The notes beneath the pieces are model-generated. The model was not told the DNA's origin. It saw only the letters and a program-made list of their open reading frames with translations, and did not search any database. Position numbers and translations under genes: made by a program. A stretch of 64,000 nt of DNA, from the NCBI RefSeq assembly GCF_000499845.2, contig NC_023755.2, positions 3,524,087-3,588,086 on the forward strand. The letters are read 5' to 3'. Position 1 is the stretch's first letter, and each line of letters opens with the position of its first letter. The stretch is from Phaseolus vulgaris. Lineage: Eukaryota > Streptophyta > Magnoliopsida > Fabales > Fabaceae. Shown in pieces: positions 12,080 through 25,226 of the stretch.

Positions 12080-12720
12080 CACACTCCACTTATTTAGTCA
12101 ACATTTCACCATTTTCATTGTAGATTCTATTACCGTCTACTTTCATAACTCATACTATTTTGGTTATTCTTCTTTTGTATTGAATTAAGGTATATCCTTT
12201 GATAAGTTATAGCTAAGTAGTCTTCATCCATCCATTTATCCAACCAAAAGTTCATGTTCCTCTCATCTCCAATTTTTCATCTAACATTTTTTCCTTAAAT
12301 AATTCAAATGAGTTTTCATACCAAATGTGTTTTTAAATTCCTCCACCATATAGAACATTCTTGTGAGGATCTAACCCATTATAAATATCTCTTTATCTCA
12401 CATACCTTGTCTTGAAAATTGAACACCAAGAAATTGCCTCTAAAGTGATACATGTTCCATGCCTATTCAGCTACAAGTGTTTCATTGAACAGTTTACATA
12501 TTTTACCCCCTAGATCACATGGTTTGTAGGATACATACATCCTCTTAACTCACTCATGCAACTTTCATTTCTATTTATTTACTCCCCATAGGAAAACCAA
12601 TTAATAGGCTCATCTTTCTCAACACTCCACTTGACATTTTATAGAAAGACTTTTAGTATAGCATAAAGACAGAAGAACCAAGTTAATAAGAAACATTATT
12701 CCAACAAATGATAATTATTT
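12080..12720 (-). pseudogene. LINE-type retrotransposon relic (C-terminal region)
   Basis: On the minus strand, broken frames show features of the region after the reverse transcriptase in plant LINEs. A SIWWRNLK motif (about 12330-12360) is followed after a gap by GDERNMNFWLDKWM (about 12230-12275), which resembles the GDGKxxxFWxDxW signature. Frame shifts and stops are numerous. Upstream reverse-transcriptase motifs are not readable. It is a dead fragment. Confidence 0.65.
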
Positions 12721-15700
12721 TTTTCTTCCAAAAGTGTCAAATTTCCTCTTAAATTTCAACAAAATTGAATTTCACTCTCTTGGATTTGATCATTCAAGGA
12801 CTCAAAAATACACAAAAGGGAAAGAAAACATTTTACATTGATTAAAGTTAAATATTGGTTTATCTCTTTTTTTAGGAAAAAAAATGCATATCAAGTATGG
12901 TTAATAACCATACCATTCATGTATGGTTAATTATCTAAACGTATTTACCTTTAATTTGAACGTCAGAATATTTTTGCAGGTACACCCCTTGCCCAACCAA
13001 AAGACCGAAAGAACAACTAGAAACTGAGAAACCAAAGAAAGATAACAAAGGAGAACTTGATAGACAAGATCCGATCTTGTAAGAACAATATACATAATAA
13101 AAGTTACATAAAAGAAATATTATATATATATGTAATTAAACATGATATATTTCAAAACTTTATTAATTTAGAAATCTCAATTTCAATATATACAAGATAG
13201 CATATGAGAAACAAATCTCTTCTAAAATACTTATATTAAGAAATAGGTTAAAAACGAAAAAAAAAAGTTAGAAAAGAGATAGAAAGGGAGACTTGAGAAT
13301 AGAAGAGAAATAAGATATGAAGAAAAAGAGAAAGGAAATAAAAAAGGAAAAGAGAATATACTCTAAATCAAACACTTCAAGGAGATTGTTCACATGAATT
13401 TCTAAGCCATAGAAATAATAATATTTTAGTATAATTTTCACAAACAATTTTTTTAAATTAAAAAAAAGTCTTATTCAAGTAACTATTTTTGAAATTTAAG
13501 AAATTTGTTCATATTAAAATGTAGTTTTTATTAATAAGAAACGCATGTAAGTAATTTCCATTTAGGATATTAAAAAAGAGCATAGCAAATGGAGCAAAGT
13601 GAAAGGGAGACATGAAAAGATGTTGGAGTTGTTTCTGCCTTTTATTTTCTAAAATACTTTTTTTTAAAATATTTACAAAATTTGATATATTGTAGGTGAG
13701 AAATTAATCAACTTGGATAAAATTGTTTTAGAAATGTTTAAAAAAACGGAAAAGTGAATCAAACATGCTCAAGTTTAACATATGTTTTTGTTTCTACATC
13801 AAGTTTTTCTTCTACTGTTATCAACAAAAAAGTTTAATTTAAGATGTTATATAAATAAATTAATCAAACTTTATCACTAATGATTATTTGATAAGGGAGG
13901 CAAATATTTTTTTTACAAAAATAAATAAAATCAGCTTCGTCTTCCTTGTTCCTTCGGGGTATTCTGGCATTCACGTTATTTATATTATTTTAATGGACTT
14001 ATCTTATTGGATCTGATTAGTGAAATAGATCACGGTTGTATTACCTAATTCTTAATAATAATTTAATTTTACTGACCTTGATTTGAATGTTAATGAATTC
14101 AGTGTGTCAGTCGGTCTAACCGTCCGTGGAGATCTCAGTCAACTTGGTTAGGGAGACCGAGTCATGACATTGACCGGTGGACCGATACCAGTACAATTTC
14201 ATATTTTCTTTATATATTCTACTTAGTTATAACATTAAACAGTGAACTAGGAAGTACTGGATAACCATAACAGTGATATTATTCTGCACTTATTATCATA
14301 TTCAAACTTTATATTAAAAAACTTTATATTAAAAAACCGACAAGGCATATTTATGTTGACAAGATGGAGGGTCCAAATTGCACTGTGATCACTACTTCCT
14401 TACTCTGGCAATGGGACCCAAATCATGTATTTTTTTCTATCAATATAATTTCATTAAAACTAATAACATAAGTTAATTTAAACTCATTTTCAACACTAAA
14501 ACTACAATCCCTTTTGTTTGAAGAAAAATAAAAATAAAAGGCTTTTTATTAATTTTATTGCATCAACTAATCCATAAAAATACTTTACTGACTTTTTTGA
14601 AAATCAGATTTTAACCCATACCTAAACTTATGGATAAGTTAAATTCATTTCTTTTCACTTTTCTCCATTAAAAGTGTTTATGAAGAATTTTTTGTTTTTG
14701 TTTGTAGATATGTTAGAAGGAGTTAGGGCAAGAATGAAGAATGAGTAACATGTTTGAACATGAACATGGGTTGGGTCTTGAACTTCCATGTTCCAAAGTT
14801 CTCAAGTTGGATTAATGGTCTGAGCTAAAAAAACAAAAGGATAAAGGTTAATGACTCAATGGTCCTCCCAATAGAAGGCAAAGTCCTTGTGTTTTGGACA
14901 TCTTTTAAAGCTTTCATGTGCAAGATCAGTGTGGACATAAAAGAGCCACTGCATTGAAGTGATTGATGCTAGTGAGTTTTTAGATACTTTTTAAGACAAT
15001 TTTTTTTATAAATATAAATAAATATTAAGTATAATTTAATCTTATAAAATTAAATTAAACTATAAGATAAAGTTTGTATTTAGTTATATATTATAAAATA
15101 TCTTTAAATATTATCACATGTGTCAAACAATATTGATCAAAACCAATTATTTTTCTAATATTGCCTATGTAACTAGAGTTTAACTCCTTTTAAATATTAT
15201 TCCCCCAACATTTAGTAGTACTTTTTTCCTCAAAATAATGACTAATAGACAAAAAGAAAAGGAAGTGCACTAGGAAGATTAGATTAATGAAAGACAATTG
15301 AATCATGTGATGTTTTTTTTCCTTCCCTAATGGAAAGGGTAAAGGTCCAACTAAATATTTAGACATTCTATTGAGTAGTTGGGCATTTAATAAACTTTAC
15401 CACTTTATCTTATCATCTAGTCATTAATATGATATGGTGATAGGTTATATTAGGTATCTATGAGAAAAAAATACTTTGCACTAGCAATATGTATAAAATA
15501 ATGTTACACTCTTATGTTTCTTAAGAGTGTATAAACCTTTTTTAGTTTTAAATATTTATAATAACGTTCCTTTTAGGATATAAGATTTATTTTGATGAAT
15601 TTCTTCGTGAGTCTTTGAAGAAGAGAAAAAATTGAAGAAAAAAATTAATTTAATTTCTTTATAAGCTAAAATTTAATTATACTTAATTTAAAAATTATAC

Positions 15701-16600
15701 AAGAGAATTTCTACTAATTAGTTCACACATAAATTAATTTTAACTTGTTTTCTCTCCTTAAAGAAATTTATGGAAAAGTTTATCCTAAGAAGTCCATGAT
15801 GTAATTTCTATTAAAATATTAAAGAATTTAGTGTAATATATAAGTGAAAGAGGACAAAGGAGGGAGCTTCAAACTTGTGTATTTTTTACCAAAACTTTTT
15901 CCGAAGGACTTTTATAAGAAAAAATAAATAAATGTTTTGATAAACTAAAATTAATTTGTAGAAATTCTCTTATATAATTTCTCTATAATTTTTTTAAAAA
16001 ATTTATTCATAAATTTTATTTAATGTCTTTTTCTTTTCTAAGGAAAAAATTGTATGTGTTATTTTTTAAATCGAGTCTTTCTTTCTAAGCTTTTCTATTT
16101 TCTTTTCATCACTGTAATAGATTAGGCCTTTGTTTGAGCTTTTAATTTTTTAGTTGCACCTTTAATGTGACTTTATTTGGCTTTGTAAATTATTTGTGTA
16201 AAGAGTTTTGATTCATTTACGAATTAAATTTAATTCTTAAGAAACCTCTTAAGTTCTTAATAACTACTGTTGAGTTTCATAATTTAAAGTGATAAATATT
16301 TCGAACTTATCAATTCTCATTGAACTATGACCTTGTTTTCATCTCTTACCTTAATTCCATTTTTCTATTTTTTGAAAACCTACATTGTTAGGATGATGTT
16401 GAAATGATCCGATCTAAGGGAGAACTTCATTGATAAGGAGAGTGAATGAAATGTTTCTCAAACAATCAACACATGTATAGAGTGGAAAAACAGTGAGGGA
16501 GTACAGTCTCACAGAATAACAATCCTTGTATAAATGAGATTCCATATAAGTTAATGAAATTGCTCAAGCAGATAAATGGACAAAAGGAAAATGGTAAAAA
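12721..16600. other. AT-rich intergenic DNA with possible LTR debris
   Basis: No gene is recognised. Around 13930-14200 a less AT-rich patch with GTCAGTCGGTCTAACCGTCC and nearby GACCGAGTCATGACATTGACC looks like LTR-derived sequence, similar in style to the patch at 41580-42000, but the borders are not visible. A 16-bp direct repeat (AAACTTTATATTAAAA) occurs near 14306-14336. Confidence 0.4.
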
Positions 16601-16891
16601 TGTGATTCTTCATCCTTCCTATTTCCAATATTCCACTGAATCATTGGGAAGTTGAAAATGTTTAATTAACCCTCCACAATAACTGGCACACCACAACTAT
16701 CTAGATGACACTGATATTACATGTGGATTGGTACAAAACAATTTTGATACAAAATCTAGTGAGTTGTGTTGATGGAATTGGGTGAAGATTTGGTTGGATT
16801 AACTAATTCAGAGTGAAACAGACATTTTCCATCTCAATTAGCCAGGAAAATGGTACCAACCCCCTTGTGTTGAATAAAATATTTATGATAT

Positions 16892-19800
16892 TCAAGCAAA
16901 AATGTCTTCAGCAATAAATGACTCCTCAGTAGTATCAATATGGCTTTCTGAAGGTACCTGAAGTGACTCGTAGTTTAGTTGTCTGGAAGCTTCATACAAA
17001 GCTATGCCAACACTTACAGACAGATTCAAACATCTGACATAAGTCTCAACCATTGGGATTTTGACAGTGCCACCACCAAATGGTTCAGTTTTGCAGTCTA
17101 CCAAGGCCTCAGGAGGCAGGCCACTTGTTTCAGAACCAAACAAAAGATAGTCACCTTTTCTGTAGGAAAACTCCTGCGGAGTAAGAAGGAACCACAATTT
17201 TATAGGCATATTTACAGTTTCCTTATATTGCTTTTTGAATGCTAAGGCACACACTACTTTTAATACAAGATAATAAGTAACCTTTGCTTCATGAGATGTC
17301 CAAAACCATGAAAACAAAAAAGAGCCACAAAACCAAAAGGTATCAAATTGAAAAAACTGAACCAAATAAGCATTACTGAAAAACCATAAAGAAAAGAAAA
17401 TAAAACTAAAAACTAGCTTTGATTGGTTTTCAAATTCAGACCAATATATATAACCTATAAAATTTATAGATTATCTATACTTATTTAAGAATTTTGCTAG
17501 CATTCCTCCAGTCAAAATAAATTCCCTCTATTGGATTTAGACTAATTGAAAGATTGACAATTTGTTTGAAATTATATTTAGACTTTAGCTATCAAGAACT
17601 TGACTGTATTTTGATGTATTATCATGAATTCCTTTCAACCTATAGTTGGTGTATTTCATAAATTAGTTTAGACTTGTAATGGCGAATAGAGAAGAAAAAA
17701 GAAAAGTTTTCTAATACATACCAATTTAAATAGGACTGGATTGTGGTTTTGTATTTTGAATAAAACAGGTTATATTATATTAACAGAAAACGATTAGAAA
17801 TTTAGAATGGATCAGCTGGCTTTCCAGTTAAAATCAATCTAATACAAGAACACCCCCCCTACTTCCTACCTAACCCCAAATGATCCACTCTCACAAACCA
17901 CGTCATAGGGAAGTGAGAAAGTCATATCCAAGACCTTGTTCTACTTCACAACTGTTCCCCAGATTAATTCTAAGCTGTCATTTATAATGCAGGAAGCAAA
18001 TATTGAATCATATCATACACTTTAACAGATTTTGGAAAACTTAACATAAACTTATTAGAATAATGCATCTCCGTGTAAAGAGCTTTATATTTACTTCATC
18101 TGTACATAATGCTCAATTCTTTCTTTTTTCTTATGGAGGGTAGGGAGGGGGTTGGTTGGAAGAGCACTTATTCTAACATGCTCTTACATACTAAAATGCC
18201 CTCACTTCAGGCCTACACTGACATTCATTATCTCCTCATAAATGGCAATACCGTGATTCTGTTCCCATGTTTCTTATTAGTTGTAGACAATGTAGGGTAG
18301 GAAGGTTGCTATAGGGATTCCAAATTTGTATTTTGTTTCTCCAATCAACTTGTTAATTCAAAGTTTCAATGCTATAAAGAGAAACTACTGAGGATTGAAA
18401 ACAAAATCTTCAACGTTTTAGAGATAAAAGAAGAAATTCATTATAAGGAGAAGACCTTCGGAGATGTCATGGCATTACAAACATCGAGCATCAACAGGAT
18501 AAATGCTGTAATTAAAGGAACTGTGCTATGGTGGGCAACTCACAGAATGAATTTGTGTTCCCCTCTTTGTAAAAGCTAGCAACCGCTTTTCACCCTCCTG
18601 TACCAACAATGGTAACATGTCACATGTGGAGTCAAAGGAGATGATGATATATTGAATTTATCTGAATGGTAATTACCTGTTGTCTAAAATAATCACGAAA
18701 ATCTCCCCAAGAATCATGAACTTTAACAACCACATATCTGTATTATATTGTTAATAATGGAAAACCAATAAAAAGCAACAAAGCAATTATGTCAATTTTA
18801 TAGCAGTTTTTATTTTCATTTTGGACAAAACAATATTAGATCAGTTAAAACTACTAGATGTGTTATACTAGATAAGCAACACACTTCAGCCACTCAAAAA
18901 CAAAGCTTTAGAGGAGTTAAAATCCAGAGTCAGGCACTTAATTCAAAATAAACAGTGATAGACAATTACATACTACCCTGTATGGTATAAGTGTTGGTCT
19001 AGAATAGCTGGAGAGATGTGAGTGAGAAAAAAATTAAAATTTCAATAAGCATATATCCATGGATACGGCCAATAATCCAATCCAGCACGCTTTAGTTTAG
19101 TATCATCCACCTGAAATCCTAATGGCTGAAAAGATAATTAAATAGAAAGCCTATCATCAGTATTTTGCGATAAACACTACAAATAGATGACAATCTTGTC
19201 ATCAAATATAAAAAGTATTTAGATATAGAGAGCAAAACTCACCCCAACTAAGTGTAATCCAACATTTGATGCTGCACATGTTCTAGCAATGCACCCTGTG
19301 TTTCCTGGAATCTACCAAAGACAAAATAAATCATAGAACAACCTTCAGTAATTTTCTAATTTAACTCTAACTCTAAGCTAAAAAAAGTTTACCAAGACCA
19401 GTTTTATTGTTTAGCGGTTTAACTTCCTTACTTGTTTAAAATGATTTGAACTTTAATATTCTCTCAAATTAAAATGCAAAATACCTGTCCAGCCCAACAT
19501 TGACCATTTTTGTTTTTTATCATCATTATCATTCTGAAGTTAATATCTATTGCCCTATTACAATATTCTCGACAAATATATTAAACTGAAAATTAAATGA
19601 TAGATCACAGATCAGTGATTAGCAAATGCATAGTTAGATCATTATTTTCTTAAATGTTGGTCATTCTTGTGATACGAGCCATTGTCAGGGAATTTATCAG
19701 GAAATTGACATAAACCAGACTTTCTTATATATAGGCGGTGTTGTTAGGATACAAGAGAAAACATGCATAAAAAAATATCAGTATTATTGAATTAGATGGT

Positions 19801-21567
19801 GCTTAAAGTTCATACAGAGAAGAAACTCCACCTGAGAAAGATTTTTCATAACTTTTCATATCTTAGGCATAACCCCAGAACTCCCATACTCTCTCCCTAT
19901 AATCCCACTGCCCAGCAAAATAACTATCTGCCACCTTCGCAGTATTTAAATTTTGCACAACTGATTAACAAAGATAATAGAGCCATGATCCCTCTCCTAG
20001 AAGATGTATCTTCTCAGGCCTAAGTATATGCCAAACTAGCTATCCCAACCTCCTCATATGCTACCACCGCTTTTGTAATACATTCTCACTGTAACAAACA
20101 ATCACATACACATACATTCTCTTTGTAACTAACAAACTAGATAATGATGAAAGGAAGCATATTCCGTCCCGATTGCCCCAGTGGCCAGGGACTTGCGCCT
20201 CATAGAATAATTGGTCTGAATCTTTGGCCTGGCAGACTCGGGTTGATGGTCTTCATCCCCTTGTATGGTCCCGGGCAGTAGTATTAACACGGTCTTGGAA
20301 CCACAAGTTCTATCAGATGTACTGACAAGTTTGACAAATAATCTTTTATTTAAATAAAAATAAAGAAACTAATCTCTTAGAACTCAAATAGTATTTAATA
20401 CTACAACAGAGTACTAATCAAGGGGGGTTGAACTTGGATTTTCACCAACTCAAATGTAATCTGCTTATTTTTCTAACTTTGAGAACATAAATACATCTCA
20501 CCTTTATAAGTTGTTTTTGTAAGGTTAATCATTGATAACATAAATGATAGTCAAACTAAAGTATACAAGTGAAGGACAACTCTCATCCAATAATTTCATT
20601 TTGAAAGGTTAAGTTAAGCTCAAACTCAAATTCTAAGATGATATCAAAGTTTATCTTAACAATTATTGTTAAGTCTATTGGTTATCCGCTATTGGGCCAC
20701 AATCAAACCACCCATATATTTCTAGTCCTAATATTTCATGTTTGAGATGTCTAATCTTTAACACGCCGGTGTTGGAGGTCTCAAATGACTCCTGATATGA
20801 CCAAACTAAAGAATTTCTCACTTATGAGGTTTTTAAGGTTGAGTTAAAGTTCAAATCCAAATTCTAAGGATTGACTAATGACTTCAATTCAATAATGTGC
20901 ATGATATTATGTTTATTGTTGAAGCTTCATCTCTTCCATTCCGTAATCTCTTCTTCATGCAAAATGGATTGACCGATTAAGTACCAAATACTAGGAGAAA
21001 TGGTTGCTCCATAACAAAACCAAATTGCATAAACAGCTATAGATAAATGTCAGCTTTAATTTTTATGAAATTTTGGGACTAACATAATGCTTCAGTAAAA
21101 ACCGTGTCTTCAGAATTCAAAAACTAACAGAAAGGAAAAGTTACACAATAAACAAAAGAAATAATAATAATTTGAATAAAAAGAAATCTAGTTTAAGAGA
21201 ATGTTGTTGTTACCTGAGGGGACACGAGCACAACCTGAAGAACCTTGGAACACGATGCTTCATTCACAGCCTCTCCAACGCCACGAGGCAAAGCACCTTC
21301 CTTGCTTACGATCTTAGCTGACCCATCTGACACAAGAACAAAATCAAAATTTGGAACAACAAAAAGCAAATTACCCACAAATAAAAATGGCGAAAGAGTG
21401 AGAAATGTGAAATTACTGGGAGAGCAATGGGGGAAGAACCGACTTGAGGAAGAAGTGAGAAAAGGTTTGAAGTGAAAGAAAGTGAATTGAGAAAAGGGAG
21501 AGAATTTAGATGATGGAAAGTGAAATGGGGTTGCAATGTTGAGGGATTTTAGGGCAGTGAAGTCCAT
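16892..21567 (-). CDS. TrmL-like SpoU tRNA 2'-O-methyltransferase
   Basis: SPOUT-class enzyme expected to methylate the 2'-O of the wobble nucleotide (C34/U34) of tRNA-Leu, as bacterial TrmL does. Seven exons give 262 residues: 21567-21417, 21326-21214, 19311-19243, 19125-19067, 18737-18677, 18597-18544, 17173-16892. All borders are GT-AG and the phases agree. Motif 1 is IPGNTGCIARTCAA (about 89-102). Motif 2 is LLFGSETSGLPPEA (about 178-191). Motif 3 is IPMVETYVRCLNLSVSVGIALYEA, where the S-adenosylmethionine knot lies. The first 50 residues are rich in Ser and Phe and nearly free of acidic residues, like a chloroplast or mitochondrial transit peptide, so an organellar role is likely. Arabidopsis AT4G15520 is, from memory, the closest type. 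The 90-nt first intron is the least certain border, because it is stop-free and in frame. Confidence 0.9.
20165..20320 (+). repeat. Possible SINE-like dispersed repeat in TrmL intron
   Basis: This island in the intron has higher GC content. A CCAGTGGCCAGGGACTTGCG block could be a degenerate Pol III A box, and ACTCGGGTTGATGGTC downstream could be a degenerate B box. The layout fits a tRNA-derived SINE, but the boxes are poor and no flanking duplication was found. Confidence 0.3.
20510..20870 (+). mobile_element. Degenerate TRIM (small LTR element) in TrmL intron
   Basis: Two related direct segments both end in a CTCAAACTCAAATTCTAAG-like block (near 20638 and 20868). They flank a short non-coding core. 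Just after the left one is TGATATCAAAGTTTATC (20639-20655), a decayed initiator-tRNA-Met primer-binding site (consensus TGGTATCAGAGC). The right LTR starts TGTTGGAGGTCTCA at 20769. It contains no coding sequence. The same family recurs at 39888, 56955 and 62050. Element class is inferred from LTR plus primer site. Confidence 0.55.
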
Positions 21568-21599
21568 TCTTCACTCCCTCTGTGCTTCTTTCTCCTTTA

Positions 21600-22750
21600 T
21601 CCGTTGGAGACTATGCACTGTAATATAAATTCATTTCTTTCTTCACCTCCATATTTTCTTCCTCTATCCCAACAAATGAAAGTCTACATTCTTTTTAATT
21701 ATATAATTTGAAAGATATTTTTAATTTTTAGATGTATAATATAAAATTATTTTTGGTTTCAAGTTTTTTAAAAGGTTGTACAATTTAAAAATCATTTTTT
21801 CCTAAAAAATATTTTCTTAATATATAATCTGGAAGTTATTTTTCTCTTTCAAATTACACAATTTAAAATTTAATTTTAGTTTTTGGATTATATAATTTTA
21901 AAGTCTTTCTGTTTGGGTAATATAAAACCCAAAAGTTATCTCAATTTGTACATTGGAAAGTCTTTTTAGAAAAAAATTTAAAAATGACTTTTAAATTATA
22001 CAATTTAAAATATTTATGATATGCATTACAAAAATAAGGAGTAGATGAAGAAATGTCCGAAAATAAACATAATAGGTTTGTTGTTAGATAAAATAAAAGA
22101 AGAAAAGTATCTATATTTTAAAATTAAAAACAAAAAACAAATATGGTGACCAAATAAGATGTAAGAATGTACAACTACTTTGAAACTAAATTTAATGTAT
22201 AATTAGTGGGGTAATGTAGTATGTATAGTTAAAAGGCCATCTGAGTTTATCTCAAATTATTTAAAACAATTAAAAAATGATAGAATTAATGTACTAATCA
22301 AATACTTTTTGAGATTTTGAAAATATTTTTCTTGATCTTTAGTCCAACTAAACACCATGTCCTTCTTTTTATTTCATAAAAAATGTAATAATTATAGTAA
22401 CATTTTCACAAACATATATAGAAATAAGTTAACTTGTGAAAACTTTAAACTTTACTAATATTTTTAAGAGTTTGGTCAATCTCTAGTTTTCCACATTTTA
22501 TTTATCCACGTGAACTCTTTTAGAGCGCACTACAAATCCCATCAAAATATACTACTAAATTTAACAATGGAAAGACAAAACACACGATGCATTCACAAGT
22601 GCTAAAACATGGTTTTATGTCATTCATATTATACCTATTTTCCATAATACAATGTAAAATAAAGTGTAATGACAATTTTATAATTATGATGTCACATATT
22701 AATTGGTTGTTTTAAATCGATGTAACATATTACATTGGTTATTAAATGAA
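21600..22750. other. AT-rich intergenic DNA with a degenerate short-unit array
   Basis: From about 21700 to 22010 the motif TTATAnAATTTnAAA recurs about nine times at 30-50 bp intervals with heavy divergence. It looks like an old tandem array. No gene is seen between it and 22750. Confidence 0.4.
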
Positions 22751-22759
22751 TCAATCATG

Positions 22760-24131
22760 AGATGTCTAAAGATCTATATCCTTTTCCATGAGTGATGGCA
22801 CCATATTTTGTGTCGTTCGACATAAATACTCCTTGTTAATGATAATGTTCTTTCTCTCCATCTTTGTTTGACAATACTTGTTATCTTGTAGAAGTGAAAT
22901 GGTGTTTGTATCTAAGGATGATCTATTGAAAGATTGTAAGAGGTGAAAGAAGTGAGACAGTGATGCACAAAGCCAAAAGCAAAACACTTGTTTTTGAGAC
23001 AATGTTGGTTCTTTTGGAGGACTCGTTGTCATTGAAGCCCTTTTTCATACATTCAATACACATATTCATATTCTTCCCATCCACTAAAATAATCACTTGT
23101 TGAAAGGTTTTGACGATTGATGGGAACGACGCATAAAACAGTCTAAAGCTTCATCTGCCTGATCCATGACGTGATGATTTGCATGGTGTGAGTTAGAAGA
23201 ATACTGAACGAAAGATTTGATGAGGGGATGGTTTGTTTTTCCCATACATTAGACCATTCTAAAAACACAATTCAGTTTGAGGCTAAGTGCGCACTGAGAT
23301 TTGTGAGACTAAAAGGAGTGTTGGAACGAGATGTCCATATACAAATACTTTGATGTATGTGTCGAAAACATGTGCTTTTGGTTCACCTTCTTCCTTAAAA
23401 GACACTTTGATCTTTGGAACATCAAAGTGAACAAATTTGATGAGAGAGCAATGTTTGAGAATCTAGTATATTTCAAACTTGGTTACGCTTGAGAAGGCCT
23501 TGGCTTTTGGCTTTGGCCTTTTCAAACCATGGATTGTGACATTTTATTCGTAAACCACCTTTCTTCATGCAAGCCACCGTTTTTCCTTTGAATGCCATTT
23601 ACTTTTTCTTCAGTTTCGAAAAAATAGTGGAGAAACTCCTCTTATAACGACATTTAAGACTTGCTTCCATTTTGTGTTCCTCTTCTTTGGAAGATCGTGC
23701 CATCATCAACAACCAATTTGTTTTTCCTACCTCATTCCTATGATAATCGATGCCTGGAAAATTAAGCCTATGTATAACTATCTTGCCTTGTTCTCTAATC
23801 ATTTAATTTTTATTTATACATTTCTAAACATGGGTTCCAAAAAAATAAGTTTCATATACACATCTCATATAAATGATTAGTACTATACAAATGATAACAT
23901 TATCAAACCAATGAAACGTTTGCAAAAACTCAAGTTTAATTTTTTTAATGAAATTAAATCATTTATTAGAAACACTTTGGTGAAAATATCAACTCATTGG
24001 TGATTTGTTTTAACAACTTGTAAATAAAAAATGTTTTACTAGATATAATCACAAATTAAGTTATATTGCACTTCTATATGTTTGGCCTTTGAATGTTGGA
24101 TTGAGTTATTAGAAGAAATGATCACATTATT
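22760..24131 (-). pseudogene. Ty1/copia relic, 3' part (RNase H end and downstream)
   Basis: On the minus strand, 24131 to about 23945 reads as the end of a copia RNase H domain. A QHSKAKHIEVQYNLI block is followed after two stops by VDIFTKVF (family form ADIFTK). The sequence below that, to about 22760, contains fragmentary frames (22766-23032, 23599-23802) that I cannot assign. They may be the rest of the element, its LTR or an additional ORF. The copia part continues on the far side of the solo LTR at 24137-25221, which interrupted it. Confidence 0.6.
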
Positions 24132-24136
24132 ATGGT

Positions 24137-25221
24137 TGATAAGTGTCTAATTTCAGTAATATTTCATACTAAAATATAGGCACTTATGAGGGTTTAATAC
24201 TAATTTACATATAAAATAATTCCTAATTTATGAATTTATACTTTTTTTTCATCTTTTATGAGCTTTATTTGAATAAGAGCATTTTATTCCCAAATTTGGT
24301 GTTAATTGCATACTTTTAGGGAGGATTGAAGATTTGGAGTAAAAGAGAATAATTTGAGCTAAAACGAGAAAGTTGGAAGGTCCTAAAATGGAAAAAGATG
24401 CAAAAAAAAGATTTGGCATTTTGATGTTTTACCACTTAGCCCATTAGCGCGACACAGAAAACGACCTAACCCTAGAAAACTAGGATAAATAAGGGGCTAG
24501 AGGCTCAACCCTAGTGTGCCAAATTGAGAGGAGAACACCATAAAGTGAATTGTAAACGAATTAGGAGAATGGAAGGTGCTAGAAGTATGCGTGACTAATT
24601 CTACTTTGGGATTGAGAGTAATCTGTTCAAACTCTTATGTATTAAGGTGATATCTTATATATTAATATTCAGTTCTTGGTCGATTATTGATATTGTTGTT
24701 TTACTTTTAACTTTCCGTGACAAATTGAGAATCTTAAATCTGACCGGGAGGTATTTTTAGGGTTCGGACCTAAACAACAATACTTATTTGAGTGTTAGGG
24801 ATAAACTTGAAATGTTAATTGTCATTAACGTCTAAGTTGTTTTTATAAATATGCGAGAGATCGATATTTAGTAAACATTTTTAAGGATTTTATATGCGAT
24901 GGATCGATATAAATGAATTTTCTACTGGCATCAATTGCAATTAAAGAACTTAATCTTACTATGCTATGCTAATCAAAATACATGAGAGTGAGATAGATTA
25001 AACCTAATCCCTATTTTTCCAATTGAAGCAACTAATTCTTTGGTTGTTTTCTTATTGATCAATGCCAACATAACCAACTCAAAACTATTTTTATTGTTCT
25101 GTTGTTATATTTAGCGGATATTGTACTCGATAATTCGCCGTTCCTTGTGGGATCGATATCCGTCCTTAGGGACAATTATTACTTCTGAAAAACGCGGTGC
25201 ACTTGCCCTAAAAAGTCATCA
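24137..25221. mobile_element. 1085-bp solo LTR with 5-bp target duplication, nested in a copia relic
   Basis: The insertion starts TGATAAGTGTC and ends AAAAAGTCATCA, so it has TG...CA ends with a short TGAT/ATCA inverted repeat. It is flanked by ATGGT at 24132-24136 and ATGGT at 25222-25226, a perfect 5-bp duplication typical of LTR retrotransposon integration. An AAATAAGGGG-type TATA region lies near 24485. No polyprotein is present. The flanking copia RNase H sequence continues in the same minus-strand frame once the insert and one duplication copy are removed. It is most simply a solo LTR left by recombination; the parent family (probably Ty3 type) is not established. Confidence 0.85.
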
Positions 25222-25226
25222 ATGGT

